Source: Cognatundibacterium griseum
GTDB lineage: Bacteria > Pseudomonadota > Gammaproteobacteria > Burkholderiales > Burkholderiaceae_D
Assembly: GCF_014284195.1 (NCBI RefSeq)
Contig: NZ_JACOGC010000001.1
Location: 496,001-560,000, forward strand
Reading direction: 5' to 3'
Length of the DNA: 64,000 bases
In this document: positions 50,044 to 60,705 of the stretch, one piece after another
Layout of the letters: every line of letters begins with the position of its first letter
Numbering within the stretch: the first letter of the stretch is position 1
The notes under the pieces: model-generated
Databases searched by the model: none
What the model saw: only the letters and a program-made list of their open reading frames with translations
Told to the model about the DNA's origin: nothing
Translations under genes and position numbers: made by a program

Positions 50044-50675
50044 TGATTAAAATTAATCTCCTGCCTCATCGTGAGGAAAAACGCAAACAGCTGATCAAGG
50101 ATTTTTATTCGCTGTTACTGTTGTCTGCCATTGTCGGCGCGCTCGTAGTCGTGGTGGTGGGCGGCATCAACGCACGTGAAATGGGAATTCAGACGGATCG
50201 GGTCGAATTCATCAAAAAGGAAAACCTCAAGCTTGATGAAAAGATCAAGGAAGTAGCCAATCTTAAACAGGAAATCGATGCGCTGAAGGCGCGGCAGCAG
50301 GCGGTAGAAGATTTACAGGGAGACCGTAATCAGCCGGTATTTTTGCTGGATGAGCTGGTCAAGCATACGCCTGAAGGTGTTTACCTGCGGGCATTAAAGC
50401 AAGAGGGACAGCGGGTGACGCTGAATGGTTATGCGCAGTCTCAAGAGCGGGTGGCCGAGCTTATCCGTAACCTGAGCGGCAGGTCGGAATGGATGTATAA
50501 GCCCGAACTGATTGATATTCACTCCACAGGTATTGGCCAGGGCAGGGATGCCAAGAAAGTGTCGGATTTCACGATCAATGTCGGCATCAAGCGGCCACGC
50601 GAAAAAGATGAGCCGGCATCTGCTGCTGCAACCAGCACAGTGCCGGTTAAAGGCGGTACCAATCCTGGTCGCTGA
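50043..50675 (+). CDS. pilN: Type IV pilus assembly protein PilN
   Basis: The 210-residue bitopic protein starts MIKINLLPHREEKRK, the short cytoplasmic motif that binds PilM, followed by a membrane helix (about 22-42), a coiled coil and a ferredoxin-like periplasmic domain. The TGATG overlap with pilM implies coupled translation. Confidence 0.94.
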   Translation: MIKINLLPHREEKRKQLIKDFYSLLLLSAIVGALVVVVVGGINAREMGIQTDRVEFIKKENLKLDEKIKEVANLKQEIDALKARQQAVEDLQGDRNQPVFLLDELVKHTPEGVYLRALKQEGQRVTLNGYAQSQERVAELIRNLSGRSEWMYKPELIDIHSTGIGQGRDAKKVSDFTINVGIKRPREKDEPASAAATSTVPVKGGTNPGR

Positions 50676-50698
50676 TATCACACATTGGAAGGTCAGGA

Positions 50699-51349
50699 AT
50701 GGCAACAGACATTAAGCAGGTATTTGAAGACATCAACGGACAATTCCGTGATCTGAATGGCCTCCACCCCGGACAGTGGCCAGTCGCCCCGCGTTTTGCG
50801 GCAGCTTTTGGCGTGATGGTGGTGGTACTGTTTCTGGGATGGTTTTTTTACTGGAATGGGCAGTCTGAAGAAATTGATCAGAAAAAACAGGAAGAGGTAA
50901 AACTCAAGCAGGCGTATCGGGAAAAAATGCAACAGGCCATCAATCTGGATGCGCTGAAGGAACAGCGGACGCTGGTACAGCAATATGTCGCCACCATGGA
51001 ACGTCAGTTGCCCAGCAAGGCTGAGATGGATGCTTTACTTTCGGATATCAACCAGGCCGGTACGGGGCGTGGGTTGCAGTTCGACTCATTTAAGCCCGGT
51101 ACTCCGGTGGTGAAAGATTACTATGCGGAACTGCCAATCGAGGTAAAGCTCACCGGTGGTTACCATGATCTGGGAGAGTTTGTCGCCGATATCGCTAAAT
51201 TACCGCGTATCGTGACGCTGAATAACCTGGCGATTTCCGCTAACAAAGAAGGTGCTTTGACGCTGGAGGTGGTTGCGAAAACCTTCCGCTATCTGGATAA
51301 AGAGGAAGTCTTGGCGCAGGCAAATCTGAAAAAGGCAGCGAAGAAATGA
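50699..51349 (+). CDS. pilO: Type IV pilus assembly protein PilO
   Basis: The 216-residue inner-membrane protein has one helix (about 34-51), a coiled coil and a ferredoxin-like domain (YYAELPIEVKLTGGYHDLGEFV is characteristic). It pairs with PilN to form the alignment complex. Confidence 0.94.
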   Translation: MATDIKQVFEDINGQFRDLNGLHPGQWPVAPRFAAAFGVMVVVLFLGWFFYWNGQSEEIDQKKQEEVKLKQAYREKMQQAINLDALKEQRTLVQQYVATMERQLPSKAEMDALLSDINQAGTGRGLQFDSFKPGTPVVKDYYAELPIEVKLTGGYHDLGEFVADIAKLPRIVTLNNLAISANKEGALTLEVVAKTFRYLDKEEVLAQANLKKAAKK

Positions 51350-51885
51350 TGTTCAGGTTGATAAAAATCCCCGTGATTCTGCTACCGGCTCTGGTGTTGA
51401 GTGCTTGTGGCGACAACAGCTCGCAGGAGTTGACGGAGTGGATGAACTCCGTCAGGAAAGAAACGCGTACCGTGATTCCTAAATTGAATCCTCCTAAAGC
51501 GTATGAGCCGGTTCCTTATGTCGGGAAAGCGGATATTGACCCTTTTAATCCTGCCAAGCTGCTGGTTGTTCTGGCGAGAATGAAAGCAGAGTCCAGTAAC
51601 GGTTTGCGGCCAGACATGGACAGACGCAAAGAGGCACTGGAATCCTTCCCGCTGGATACCCTCAAAATGGTGGGCACCATCGAGAAAAATGGTATCCGGA
51701 TTGCCTTGGTGCAGGCGGATAAGACGGTTTTTCAGGCGAAGGCGGGCGGATACATTGGGCAGAATTTTGGTTTGATGACGAAAATTACCGAAGCGGAGAT
51801 CGAGATTAAAGAGATCGTTCAGGATGCGTCCGGTGAATGGGTTGAACGTAATGTTAAGCTTGAGTTGCAGGAGAGTAAGAAATGA
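51346..51885 (+). CDS. pilP: Type IV pilus lipoprotein PilP
   Basis: The 179-residue inner-membrane lipoprotein has the lipobox VLSAC and the PilP HR domain (FPLDTLKMVGTI). It links PilNO to the secretin PilQ. Both ends overlap its neighbours by 4 bp. Confidence 0.94.
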   Translation: MMFRLIKIPVILLPALVLSACGDNSSQELTEWMNSVRKETRTVIPKLNPPKAYEPVPYVGKADIDPFNPAKLLVVLARMKAESSNGLRPDMDRRKEALESFPLDTLKMVGTIEKNGIRIALVQADKTVFQAKAGGYIGQNFGLMTKITEAEIEIKEIVQDASGEWVERNVKLELQESKK

Positions 51886-54029
51886 ATGCGTTGATAAATA
51901 TAAGTAAAAAGGGCGCCATGTTTGTGAAAACCTGCGTGATATTGATGCTGGGATGTTGTCAGCTGGCGATGGCGCAAACCAATAGTATTGAGTCCGTGAT
52001 TGCGAATCAGCAGGGCGCCAATATTATTGTCAAGGTCAGCCTCAAAAAGCCGCTTACAAAACTGCCTACCGGGTTTACCATTGCCAGCCCTGCCCGCATT
52101 GCATTGGATTTTGCCGATGCCTCCAATGGAACAGGCAAAACCAATATTGATGTCAATATTGGTGATGTGCGTTCGGTGACTCTGGTGGAAGCATCCGGCA
52201 GATCAAGGATGGTTTTTAATCTGAACAAACCTTTGAATTATGCGGCAACGATCGAGGGTAATGCGCTGATCGTTACCATTGATGGCTCTGGTGGTGTTGC
52301 CACCGCAGTCAGTTCTCAGGGGTTGCCGGTCAATACTGAGGCAGCACCGGCTGCTAAGCCGATGATCCGTGATATTGATTTTCGCCGTGGCGTATCGGGT
52401 GATGGGCGTATCGTTGTCGATCTGCCGCTGAATCAGGTTGCTGTGGACGTACGCCAGCAAGGACAAAAAGTATTAGTCACCTTCCAGAAGGTGGGATTGC
52501 CGGAAGTCTTGCGCAAACGGCTGGACGTGGCTGATTTCGGTTCCCCTGTCCAGACGATCACCACGACTCCCATGGGTGAAAATGTGCAAATGGTGATTGA
52601 GCCGAAAGGCTTGTGGGAACAAAGCTCTTACCAGAGCGATACACAGTTCGTTCTGGAAGTAAAACCGATTAAAGAAGATCCCAACAAATTAACTCAGGGG
52701 ACACAAGGGTACCGTGGTGAGCGCCTGTCGTTTAATTTCCAGAATATCGAAGTCAGAGCGATTTTGCAGATTATTGCGGAAGTCAGTGGCTTAAACGTGA
52801 TTGCCAGCGATACGGTCACGGGGACCATCACCCTGAGATTGAAAGACGTGCCCTGGGATCAGGCGCTGGATAATATTATGCAGATCAAAGGTCTTGATAT
52901 GCGTAAAAACGGTAACGTGATCTGGGTTGCGCCAAAAGATGAATTGCTGACCAAAGAAAAACTGGAGCTGGAACAAAAAGCGCAGATCGCGGAACTGGAG
53001 CCATTGAAGACCGAAGCGTTCCAGCTGAATTATCAAAAAGCAGAAGCGTTTAAACAAGTGTTTGGCGTAGATGGTGCTTCCACCAACCGGATTTTGTCAA
53101 AACGCGGTAGCGCCGTGATTGAACCAAGAACCAACCAGTTGTTCGTGACCGATATTCCATCCAAGCTGGAAGAGGTGCGTAAGCTGATCCAGAAAACAGA
53201 TATTGCCTCCAAACAGGTATTGATCGAGGCACGTATTGTTGAGGCTGATGATAAATTCAGTAAAAATCTGGGTGCTAAACTGGGCTTTACGGATTTGCGC
53301 GGGTTGCGTGGCGGTGATGTTGGTTACCAGCTATCCGGTAACCAGCGGGCTGCCATTACCGGTAATTATCTCGGAATCGGTGAGCAGACCGGTCAGTTTA
53401 AGGTTACCGAACAATTCCTCATTCCGAATTCTCAGTTTGTTAGCCTACCTGCCGCCGGGATTAATGGTTTAAACCCTGGTAGTCTGGCAGTCAGCCTGTT
53501 CTCTTCCGCAGCCAATCGTTTCCTGAACCTGGAACTGTCGGCACTGGAAGCGGACGGCAAAGGGAAAATTATTTCCAGTCCGCGGGTAGTCACGGCAGAT
53601 CAGCTGAAAGCGCTGATTGAACAAGGTACCGAATTACCTTATCTGGTCGCGACTTCCAGTGGTGCGACATCGATTTTCTTCCGTAAGGCAACCTTGCGTC
53701 TTGAAGTCACTCCGCAAATCACACCGGATGGCAATGTGATTCTGGATGTGGAAGTGCATAAAGACAGCGTTGGTCAGGAAACTCGCATGGGATACGCGAT
53801 TGACACTAAAGAAGTGAAAACAATGGTGCTGGTGGAAAATGGCGGTACTGTTGTGTTGGGTGGAATTTTTCAGCAAACGGAACGTGATAATGTGACTAAA
53901 ATTCCATTTTTCGGTGATTTGCCCTTGTTTGGAAATTTGTTTAAGAGCACTGGTAAAACCAATGACAAGACAGAGTTGCTGATTTTTATCACACCAAAAA
54001 TTGTGACAGATAAATTCAATTTGAAGTAA
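51882..54029 (+). CDS. pilQ: Type IV pilus secretin PilQ
   Basis: The 715-residue outer-membrane secretin has a signal peptide, two AMIN domains (about 40-130 and 160-250) that bind peptidoglycan, an N0/STN region (SFNFQNIEVRAILQIIAE), an N1 domain and a C-terminal secretin domain (about 480-710, with VPFFGDLP-like KIPFFGDLPLFGNLF). It forms the pore through which the pilus exits. Confidence 0.95.
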   Translation: MNALINISKKGAMFVKTCVILMLGCCQLAMAQTNSIESVIANQQGANIIVKVSLKKPLTKLPTGFTIASPARIALDFADASNGTGKTNIDVNIGDVRSVTLVEASGRSRMVFNLNKPLNYAATIEGNALIVTIDGSGGVATAVSSQGLPVNTEAAPAAKPMIRDIDFRRGVSGDGRIVVDLPLNQVAVDVRQQGQKVLVTFQKVGLPEVLRKRLDVADFGSPVQTITTTPMGENVQMVIEPKGLWEQSSYQSDTQFVLEVKPIKEDPNKLTQGTQGYRGERLSFNFQNIEVRAILQIIAEVSGLNVIASDTVTGTITLRLKDVPWDQALDNIMQIKGLDMRKNGNVIWVAPKDELLTKEKLELEQKAQIAELEPLKTEAFQLNYQKAEAFKQVFGVDGASTNRILSKRGSAVIEPRTNQLFVTDIPSKLEEVRKLIQKTDIASKQVLIEARIVEADDKFSKNLGAKLGFTDLRGLRGGDVGYQLSGNQRAAITGNYLGIGEQTGQFKVTEQFLIPNSQFVSLPAAGINGLNPGSLAVSLFSSAANRFLNLELSALEADGKGKIISSPRVVTADQLKALIEQGTELPYLVATSSGATSIFFRKATLRLEVTPQITPDGNVILDVEVHKDSVGQETRMGYAIDTKEVKTMVLVENGGTVVLGGIFQQTERDNVTKIPFFGDLPLFGNLFKSTGKTNDKTELLIFITPKIVTDKFNLK

Positions 54030-54085
54030 TCTGCTACCCGATTCGTTTCAAGATAACATTCATATAGTAAAGAGATAGGTGGTCT

Positions 54086-55474
54086 ATGAAGAAGTTTGTC
54101 CAAATGGTGTTTGCGCTGATTTGTTTCGCGGCACTTTCCGCCTGTGGCGGTGGTGGTGGTTCAGCAGGTGCGGGATCGGGAACCGCGCCGCCGTTGTTTA
54201 CGACGGCGAGCGATAAAATTTTGGTTCCTCCGGGTACTACGCAGACATATACCATTGGTGGCGGTATTCCTTCATATACGGCAACCAGCAGCTCTCCTGC
54301 GGTGATTGTTAGTGTCAGCGGAAATATATTGACGATTACCGGAGGCGCGGGGGGAGGTGCAGGTACAGTCATGGTCAAAGATAGTGCTGGCAACAGAGCC
54401 TTGATTGATGTCACCGTGGGTACCGGACTGACCTTATTCACCACAGCGCCGGCGGCAGTGAACCTGGCAGTTGGAGCAACTACTCCTGCACCGTATTATT
54501 TAGTTGGTGGCGGCAGCGGTGTTTATTCCATCAGCAGCAGTGATTATTCGGTGGCTTTTGTCGGCATGTCGGGTAACAACTTTATCATCGGCGGTGCTGG
54601 TCAGGGTAAGGCAACGGTCGTGGTTAAAGACACATTGGGGGCGATAGTCAGTATTGATGTTACTGTTGTCGCAAGCTCAGTCAGCCTCAACACGACTGCG
54701 CCATCCGCATTGACAATGCCATCTCTCCGTACGCTGACTTATACCATTACTGGTGGTACTGCACCTTATTCTGTCGCCAGCGGCAATGTGAGCTCGGTAG
54801 ATGCAAAACTGAGGGCAAATGGGACAGATTTCGATATCACGGGTATTTCTGCCGGCACCGCCACAGTGTATGTGAAGGATGCAAAAGGCAATTCGACCAC
54901 GATTGCTGTCACCGTGACAGCATCGACTTCCGGCGCTTTGGCGGTGTTGCCGGCTGGCGCGACAGGCAGCGTCGGCGATACACTCAAATTTAACGTCGTC
55001 GGTGGTACTGGGCCTTACCGAGTCACGAATACCAATAACAGCATTGCGGTGGTAACGGCGGCTGCGGATGGTTCCTCTTTCTCCGCATTTTTAAATAATG
55101 TGGGATCGACGGTTGTCACAGTGATTGATGCGCAGGGAGCCAATACGAACATCACCGTTACAGTCTCGGCCAATCCACCCACTGTGAAGCTGTCTCCGAA
55201 TACATTCGAAATCAGTGAGCAGTCGAATAATGCCTTTACATTGAATATTTATGGCGGCACGCCACCTTACGCCGGTTTCACAAGTGATCCGAAAATGGGT
55301 GCAGTGACCGTTTCCGGTAATGTGTTGACGGTTGGCGCGGTCAGTGCCGGTGCCCGCTGCTTCACGCCAGCAACGCCACTGACAGTGTATGCGGTGACTT
55401 TAACAGTGGTGGATAGCCTGGGTGCTGCAGCGACCAGTACAATGAACGTCAGGGACACACTGAGCTGCCCGTAA
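54086..55474 (+). CDS. Lipoprotein with five Ig-like tandem repeats, function unknown
   Basis: The 462-residue product has a lipobox (LSAC, Cys20) followed by a glycine linker. Five repeats of about 75-90 residues then occur: 37-112, 117-195, 199-278, 284-361 and 366-456. Each has a GGxxPYxV-like turn, and repeats 1-4 share a VxVxDxxG end followed by a ITVTV-like strand, suggesting beta-sandwich Ig/BIG-type domains. The last repeat has two cysteines (425 and 461) that could pair. It stands 56 bp after pilQ and 24 bp before aroK, so it is probably part of the pilus operon. No family was recognised. Confidence 0.75.
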   Translation: MKKFVQMVFALICFAALSACGGGGGSAGAGSGTAPPLFTTASDKILVPPGTTQTYTIGGGIPSYTATSSSPAVIVSVSGNILTITGGAGGGAGTVMVKDSAGNRALIDVTVGTGLTLFTTAPAAVNLAVGATTPAPYYLVGGGSGVYSISSSDYSVAFVGMSGNNFIIGGAGQGKATVVVKDTLGAIVSIDVTVVASSVSLNTTAPSALTMPSLRTLTYTITGGTAPYSVASGNVSSVDAKLRANGTDFDITGISAGTATVYVKDAKGNSTTIAVTVTASTSGALAVLPAGATGSVGDTLKFNVVGGTGPYRVTNTNNSIAVVTAAADGSSFSAFLNNVGSTVVTVIDAQGANTNITVTVSANPPTVKLSPNTFEISEQSNNAFTLNIYGGTPPYAGFTSDPKMGAVTVSGNVLTVGAVSAGARCFTPATPLTVYAVTLTVVDSLGAAATSTMNVRDTLSCP

Positions 55475-55498
55475 TTGCGTATTTCTTGAAGTGAAATT

Positions 55499-57154
55499 GT
55501 GTCAAATAATATCTTTTTGGTAGGACTGATGGGGTCCGGCAAGACTACGGTCGGCCGGGCCCTGGCAAGAAAACTCAACAAACGTTTTATCGATTCAGAT
55601 CATGAAATAGAAGCACGGACCGGTGTGTCGATTCCGGTCATCTTCGAGATTGAAGGTGAGGCGAGTTTCCGGCAGCGCGAGGCTGATGTGATCCGTGAGT
55701 TGACAGCGCAGGATGGTATTGTGCTGGCGACCGGGGGCGGAGCCGTGCTGAATGCAGAAAGCCGCCGCTATCTGCAAGAACGTGGCACCGTGATTTACCT
55801 GCGTGCCGGCATACAAAGCATCCTGCAACGGACCAGAAACGATAAAAACCGTCCGTTACTCCGCACGGCAGATCCCAGAAAAAAACTCGAGGAACTGGAG
55901 TCGCAACGACATCCTCTTTATCAGGAAATTGCCCATCTGGTGATTGAGACCGGACGTCCGAATGTTCAGCATCTGATCCAGAACATTCTCGATAAATTAC
56001 CGGGAAATGCGTCTCACGGAACTCCCGCAAAACACAAGCAGCTTATGAGCAGTGAAAATCAAACATACCAGGTATTACATGTCGATCTGGGAGAGCGCAG
56101 TTATCCGATCTCGATCGGGGAAGCGCTATTGGATAATGCCGAGCTGCTGACACAGCAGATCAAGGGAAAACGGATTGTGGTGGTGACGAATACTGTTGTT
56201 GCGCCACTTTATCTGGCTGCGCTGACTGCCCGTCTGAAAGATGCTGGCAAAGTGTGCAGCGCTGTCATTTTACCTGACGGTGAGGAACATAAAACCTGGA
56301 ACAGTCTGATGATGATTTTCGATCATTTGCTGGAACATAAATGCGATCGCAAAACGACCCTGCTGGCGCTGGGCGGAGGTGTGATCGGTGATATGACCGG
56401 TTTTGCCGCAGCAACTTATATGCGCGGTGTGCCTTTTGTGCAGATCCCGACGACATTGCTGTCGCAGGTTGACTCATCGGTGGGGGGAAAGACGGGGATT
56501 AATCATCCTCTGGGTAAAAATATGATTGGTGCGTTTTATCAGCCGCAGGCGGTTATCGCTGATATTTCAAACCTGAAGACATTGCCCGATAAAGAATTAT
56601 CCGCAGGGCTTGCAGAAGTGATCAAGCATGGCGCGATTATCGATACGGTATTCTTTGAGTGGCTGGAGCAGTCGATGCCAAAACTGCGCGCCAAAGACCC
56701 GCAGGCGCTGAGCTATGCGGTGATCCGCTCCTGTGAAATCAAGGCCGATGTTGTGCGTCAGGATGAACGTGAAGGCGGGTTGCGGGCGATTCTGAATTTT
56801 GGCCATACGTTTGGTCATGCGATTGAATCTGGACTTGGCTATGGCGCATGGCTGCATGGTGAGGCCGTGGGCTGTGGTATGGTGATGGCTGCAGAATTAT
56901 CCTGTCGTCTCGGCTATATTGATTACGTCGCCAAAACCAGAATCCGGAAACTGGTCGAGGCAGCGGGTTTGCCCGTGGTGGCACCTGATCTCGGCGAGCA
57001 GCGCTGGCTGGAGCTGATGGAAGTCGATAAGAAAAATGAAGGCGGGCAGATCAGGTTTATACTGTTGAAACCGCTTGGTACGGCATTCATCACCGAGGCC
57101 CCTAAAGATGTTTTACTGGAAACGATACGCTACTGTATTTCACCCACTCCATGA
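55499..57154 (+). CDS. aroKB: Fused shikimate kinase / 3-dehydroquinate synthase
   Basis: One 551-residue frame joins two shikimate-pathway enzymes. Residues 1-167 are AroK (Walker A GLMGSGKT at 9-16, DSDHE, ATGGGAV). Residues 187-551 are AroB ([44 protein letters not shown]). A linker of about 20 residues joins them. No stop or ribosome site precedes the internal Met183, so separate translation of AroB is unlikely. The start is GTG 55499. In most Betaproteobacteria these genes are adjacent but separate. The stop overlaps dgt. Confidence 0.93.
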   Translation: MSNNIFLVGLMGSGKTTVGRALARKLNKRFIDSDHEIEARTGVSIPVIFEIEGEASFRQREADVIRELTAQDGIVLATGGGAVLNAESRRYLQERGTVIYLRAGIQSILQRTRNDKNRPLLRTADPRKKLEELESQRHPLYQEIAHLVIETGRPNVQHLIQNILDKLPGNASHGTPAKHKQLMSSENQTYQVLHVDLGERSYPISIGEALLDNAELLTQQIKGKRIVVVTNTVVAPLYLAALTARLKDAGKVCSAVILPDGEEHKTWNSLMMIFDHLLEHKCDRKTTLLALGGGVIGDMTGFAAATYMRGVPFVQIPTTLLSQVDSSVGGKTGINHPLGKNMIGAFYQPQAVIADISNLKTLPDKELSAGLAEVIKHGAIIDTVFFEWLEQSMPKLRAKDPQALSYAVIRSCEIKADVVRQDEREGGLRAILNFGHTFGHAIESGLGYGAWLHGEAVGCGMVMAAELSCRLGYIDYVAKTRIRKLVEAAGLPVVAPDLGEQRWLELMEVDKKNEGGQIRFILLKPLGTAFITEAPKDVLLETIRYCISPTP

Positions 57155-58305
57155 ATCTGACTGACCAGCATTTGGCACCCTATGCCGCCCGATCAGCGAT
57201 TTCGCGAGGGCGGCTTTTTATTGAGCCTGCATCTGAATCGCGCAGCGAATTTCAGCGTGACCGCGACCGTATTATTCATTGTTCGGCATTTCGCCGGCTC
57301 GAATACAAAACACAGGTTTTTTTAAATCATGAGGGCGATTTGTTCCGGACGCGTCTGACGCACAGTCTGGAAGTCGCACAAATAGGGCGTTCGATTGCCC
57401 GTAATTTGCGCCTCAATGAAGATCTGGTCGAAGCGATTGCACTGGCGCATGACCTTGGACATACCCCATTCGGACATGCCGGTCAGGATGCGCTGAATGC
57501 CTGTATGCAGCTTTATGGCGGGTTCGAGCATAATCTGCAGAGTCTGCGGGTTGTTGATCAGCTCGAAGAGCGTTATGCCGCCTTTGATGGCCTGAATCTC
57601 TGTTTTGAAACCAGGGAAGGTATTCTCAAGCATTGTTCGCAGGAGAACGCGCGGCAATTGGGAGATCTGGGCCAGCGCTTTATCCATAAGACTCAGCCGA
57701 CGCTGGAGGCGCAGCTGACGAACCTGGCCGACGAAATCGCCTATAACAATCACGATATCGATGATGGGCTGCGCTCAGGGCTGATTACTGAGCAGCAAAT
57801 CATGGAAGTGGATTTTTTTGCGCGTCATCGTGCCGAAGTGCGCAGCCTGTATCCGGATCTGAACGGCAGGCGTGCCATCTCCGAAACGATACGCCGCATG
57901 ATCAACACGCTGATTGTCGATTTGATGCGAACCTCACTGGCCAGAATTCAGGACAGTGCGGTGCAGTCACCGGATGCGGTGCGGCAGGCGGGCAAGCTGA
58001 TTGCCTTTTCAGAGACGCAGTATGAAGAGGCGCGCATTCTGAAGCATTTTCTGCATCACCAGTTGTACCGTCATTATCAGGTCAATCGTATGATGTCCAA
58101 GGCAAAGCGCATCATTCATGAATTATTTGACGCCATGATGGCAGAGCCAAAACTGATTCCACCCGATTATCAGGTCAGGGCAGAGATGCCGGAAACGCAG
58201 CGCCAGCAGAAACAGGCCAGAAAAATCGCAGATTATATTGCCGGCATGACAGACCGCTATGCGATTCGTGAACACAAACGCTTGTTTTCTGTCGAGGACA
58301 TGTAA
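57151..58305 (+). CDS. dgt: Deoxyguanosinetriphosphate triphosphohydrolase-like protein
   Basis: The 384-residue HD-domain enzyme hydrolyses dNTPs to nucleoside and triphosphate. HD motif residues are His71 (RLTHSLEV), His100-Asp101 ([11 protein letters not shown]) and a later Asp in [15 protein letters not shown]. The start overlaps the aroKB stop (ATGA), so translation is probably coupled. Confidence 0.9.
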   Translation: MNLTDQHLAPYAARSAISRGRLFIEPASESRSEFQRDRDRIIHCSAFRRLEYKTQVFLNHEGDLFRTRLTHSLEVAQIGRSIARNLRLNEDLVEAIALAHDLGHTPFGHAGQDALNACMQLYGGFEHNLQSLRVVDQLEERYAAFDGLNLCFETREGILKHCSQENARQLGDLGQRFIHKTQPTLEAQLTNLADEIAYNNHDIDDGLRSGLITEQQIMEVDFFARHRAEVRSLYPDLNGRRAISETIRRMINTLIVDLMRTSLARIQDSAVQSPDAVRQAGKLIAFSETQYEEARILKHFLHHQLYRHYQVNRMMSKAKRIIHELFDAMMAEPKLIPPDYQVRAEMPETQRQQKQARKIADYIAGMTDRYAIREHKRLFSVEDM

Positions 58306-58353
58306 AACTGTTTTTCTGATCGCGGCAGATTATTTTTTTTCAGGAGTGAATGT

Positions 58354-59058
58354 ATGGCGACCTATTTCTCATCCATCAAAAAATGGACTTTGCCTCTGCT
58401 GCCGGTTTTAGCTGCGAGCGCTTCGGCTTACGCATTCTCACTTGCCGACCTGAGCAATCAGGATGCCAGTGCTGGTCTGAAAGCCGCTCTGGACAAGGGT
58501 TCTGTCGCCGCAGTCGCTAAACTTGGCGTGGAAAACGGTTTTCTGAATAACGATAAAGTTAAGATTCAGCTTCCATCTATATTAGAACAGGCCAGACCAA
58601 TTTTGAAAATGACGGGAAAAGGCCAGCAACTGGACGAATTGGTTGTTTCTATGAACCGTGCAGCAGAGTCGGCGGTGCCACTGGCAAAACCCTTGCTCGT
58701 CAATGCCGTGAAATCCATGACATTAACCGATGCTAAAAATATCCTGACGGGCGGTGAAACGTCCGTAACGGATTTCTTTCGTCAAAAAACATCCGCGCCG
58801 CTGACAGTCAAGTTTCTGCCTTTGGTCAAAGGCGTGACGGATAAAGCGGGCTTATCCGCAAAATACAACAGTGTGATGGGGCAGGCGCAGAAATTTGGCG
58901 TAGTGCCGGAACAGGAAGCGACAGTCGAAGCCTATGTCACACAAAAAGCGCTGGACGGCCTGTTCCTGATGATCGCCGAAGAGGAAAAATCGATCCGCCA
59001 GGATCCGCTTGGTTCCGGCAGCAAAGCCATCAGCAAGGTATTCAGCCTGTTGAAGTAA
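58354..59058 (+). CDS. DUF4197 family secreted protein
   Basis: The 234-residue protein has a signal peptide (cut after AYA) and a helical mature part (LKAALDKGSVAAVAKLG, NAVKSMTLTDAKNIL) typical of DUF4197, a periplasmic family of unknown role. CAGGAG precedes the ATG. It lies 48 bp after dgt and may be its operon partner. A strong terminator follows. Confidence 0.85.
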   Translation: MATYFSSIKKWTLPLLPVLAASASAYAFSLADLSNQDASAGLKAALDKGSVAAVAKLGVENGFLNNDKVKIQLPSILEQARPILKMTGKGQQLDELVVSMNRAAESAVPLAKPLLVNAVKSMTLTDAKNILTGGETSVTDFFRQKTSAPLTVKFLPLVKGVTDKAGLSAKYNSVMGQAQKFGVVPEQEATVEAYVTQKALDGLFLMIAEEEKSIRQDPLGSGSKAISKVFSLLK

Positions 59059-59068
59059 GTCGTGCACA

Positions 59069-59134
59069 GTATTGTCCGTGGCATGCATACCTTTGATGCG
59101 ATGAATGCCACAGGCAATACGTGAAAAATTTTTT
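59069..59134 (+). terminator. Terminator after the DUF4197 gene
   Basis: A long stem: GTATTG (59069-59074) with CAATAC (59115-59120), then GTGGCAT with ATGCCAC, then CAT/ATG inside, followed by GAAAAATTTTTT. The rest of the 313-bp gap to livK holds a TTGCAATGCAA palindrome (59281-59291) that could be an operator or -35 region. Confidence 0.8.
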
Positions 59135-59371
59135 CCGATACGATGAAATACATTAATTTCTGACTATTGCGACATCAGCATTCCGTCTCTGCACGGATGA
59201 TCTCTCTGATACAGACGTATTTTTGGTCTGTTCTCCCCGATATTTAAACAAGTCTGCGTAGTTCCACTTAAGTAGCATTTGTTGCAATGCAAAAAGATTT
59301 TTCTGGTACTTTATGTGTGTAGTACGTCGAAAATCAAACAATCAAATTCATACCAATATCTGGAGACCGAC

Positions 59372-60529
59372 ATGACTTACAAGATGAAAGCCCTCATTGC
59401 CTCTGCACTGGTCAGCTGGTCTGTTGCAGGGATTGCAGCAGAACCAATCAAGATTGGCGTTTCAGGACCGTTGACTGGCGGCTCCGCCCCGATGGGTGTC
59501 TCGATGCGTGATGGCGTTAAAATCGCGATCAGCGAAATCAATGCAAAGGGTGGTGTGCTGGGGCGTCAGTTCCAGCTGGTCGAGCGTGACGATGAGGCAA
59601 AAAATGAGCGTGGCGTGCAGGTTGCCCAGGAGCTGATCAACAAGGAAAAAGTGGTTGCTACAGTTGGTTATGCGAACACGGGCGTGGCGCTGGCCTCCCA
59701 GCGTTTCTATGAAGAAGCCAAAATTCCTGTCATGAATAACATTGCTACCGGCAGCGCCATCACAAAGCAATTCGTGGCACCGGAGCACAAAGACAATTAC
59801 ATCTTCCGTATTGCTGCCAGCGATACGATTCAGTCTGCAATGATTGTTGATGAGGCGATCACCAAGCGTAAGTTTACCAAAGTGGCGATTCTGGCTGACT
59901 CGACCAACTATGGTCAGCTGGGGCGCGAAGATCTGGAGAAAGCACTGGCAGCAAAAGGTATCAAGCCAGTTGCGGTAGAAAAATTCAACATCAAAGACGT
60001 GGACATGACGGCGCAGTTGCTGAAAGCAAAACAAGGCGGTGCGCAGGCAGTTCTGACATACGGCATCGGCCCTGAGCTGGCACAGATTGCCAATGGCATG
60101 GAAAAGCTGGGCTGGAAAGTCCCGATGATCGGCAGCTGGACATTGTCGATGGGGAACTTCCTGGACAATGCTGGTAAAAACGGCGATGGCGCGACAATGC
60201 CGCAAACTTTCATTCAGGACCCAAATACCCCTAAACGCAAGGCCTTCATCGAGGCTTATCAGAAGTCGTATAAGGTTGACCGGATTCCATCTCCGGTATC
60301 TGCTGCCCAGGGCTATGATTCGATCTATTTGCTGGCTGCTGCCATCAAGCAGGCTGGCACCACAGATGGCGTCAAAGTGCGTGAAGCGCTTGAAAATCTG
60401 AATGAAAAAGTCGACGGCGTGGTCACGACTTATAACAAGCCATTCACTCATGACGATCACGAAGCGATCAAGCCGGGGATTCCTGTCATGGGCGAAGCCA
60501 AAGGCGGCCATATTGTTTTGTCGAAATAA
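59372..60529 (+). CDS. livK: Branched-chain amino acid-type ABC transporter substrate-binding protein
   Basis: The 385-residue periplasmic protein has a signal peptide (cut after GIAA) and a mature start EPIKIGVSGPLTGGSAPMG, typical of the Leu/Ile/Val-binding Peripla_BP_6 family. The bound ligand may be an amino acid, an amide or an aromatic acid. ATG 59372 follows TGGAGACCGAC. A terminator-like hairpin separates it from livH. Confidence 0.9.
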   Translation: MTYKMKALIASALVSWSVAGIAAEPIKIGVSGPLTGGSAPMGVSMRDGVKIAISEINAKGGVLGRQFQLVERDDEAKNERGVQVAQELINKEKVVATVGYANTGVALASQRFYEEAKIPVMNNIATGSAITKQFVAPEHKDNYIFRIAASDTIQSAMIVDEAITKRKFTKVAILADSTNYGQLGREDLEKALAAKGIKPVAVEKFNIKDVDMTAQLLKAKQGGAQAVLTYGIGPELAQIANGMEKLGWKVPMIGSWTLSMGNFLDNAGKNGDGATMPQTFIQDPNTPKRKAFIEAYQKSYKVDRIPSPVSAAQGYDSIYLLAAAIKQAGTTDGVKVREALENLNEKVDGVVTTYNKPFTHDDHEAIKPGIPVMGEAKGGHIVLSK

Positions 60530-60562
60530 ACGTCACTGCATAACGGCATAGTGACCGTCCGG

Positions 60563-60607
60563 ACCAGAGCGTTTTTCTGACGCAGACTGACGTCTCTGGT
60601 TCATTTT
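60563..60607 (+). terminator. Attenuating hairpin between livK and livH
   Basis: ACCAGAG (60563-60569) pairs with CTCTGGT (60594-60600) and is followed by TCATTTTC. Such hairpins commonly let the binding protein be made in excess over the permease. Confidence 0.6.
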
Positions 60608-60705
60608 CTATACTACATCTCAGGCATCAGCACATCACATGTTGTATTGCGACAGGCAACAGCGTGTATTTCCGTGCGCCCTGACGAATGTATGCCATCG
60701 GGTAA

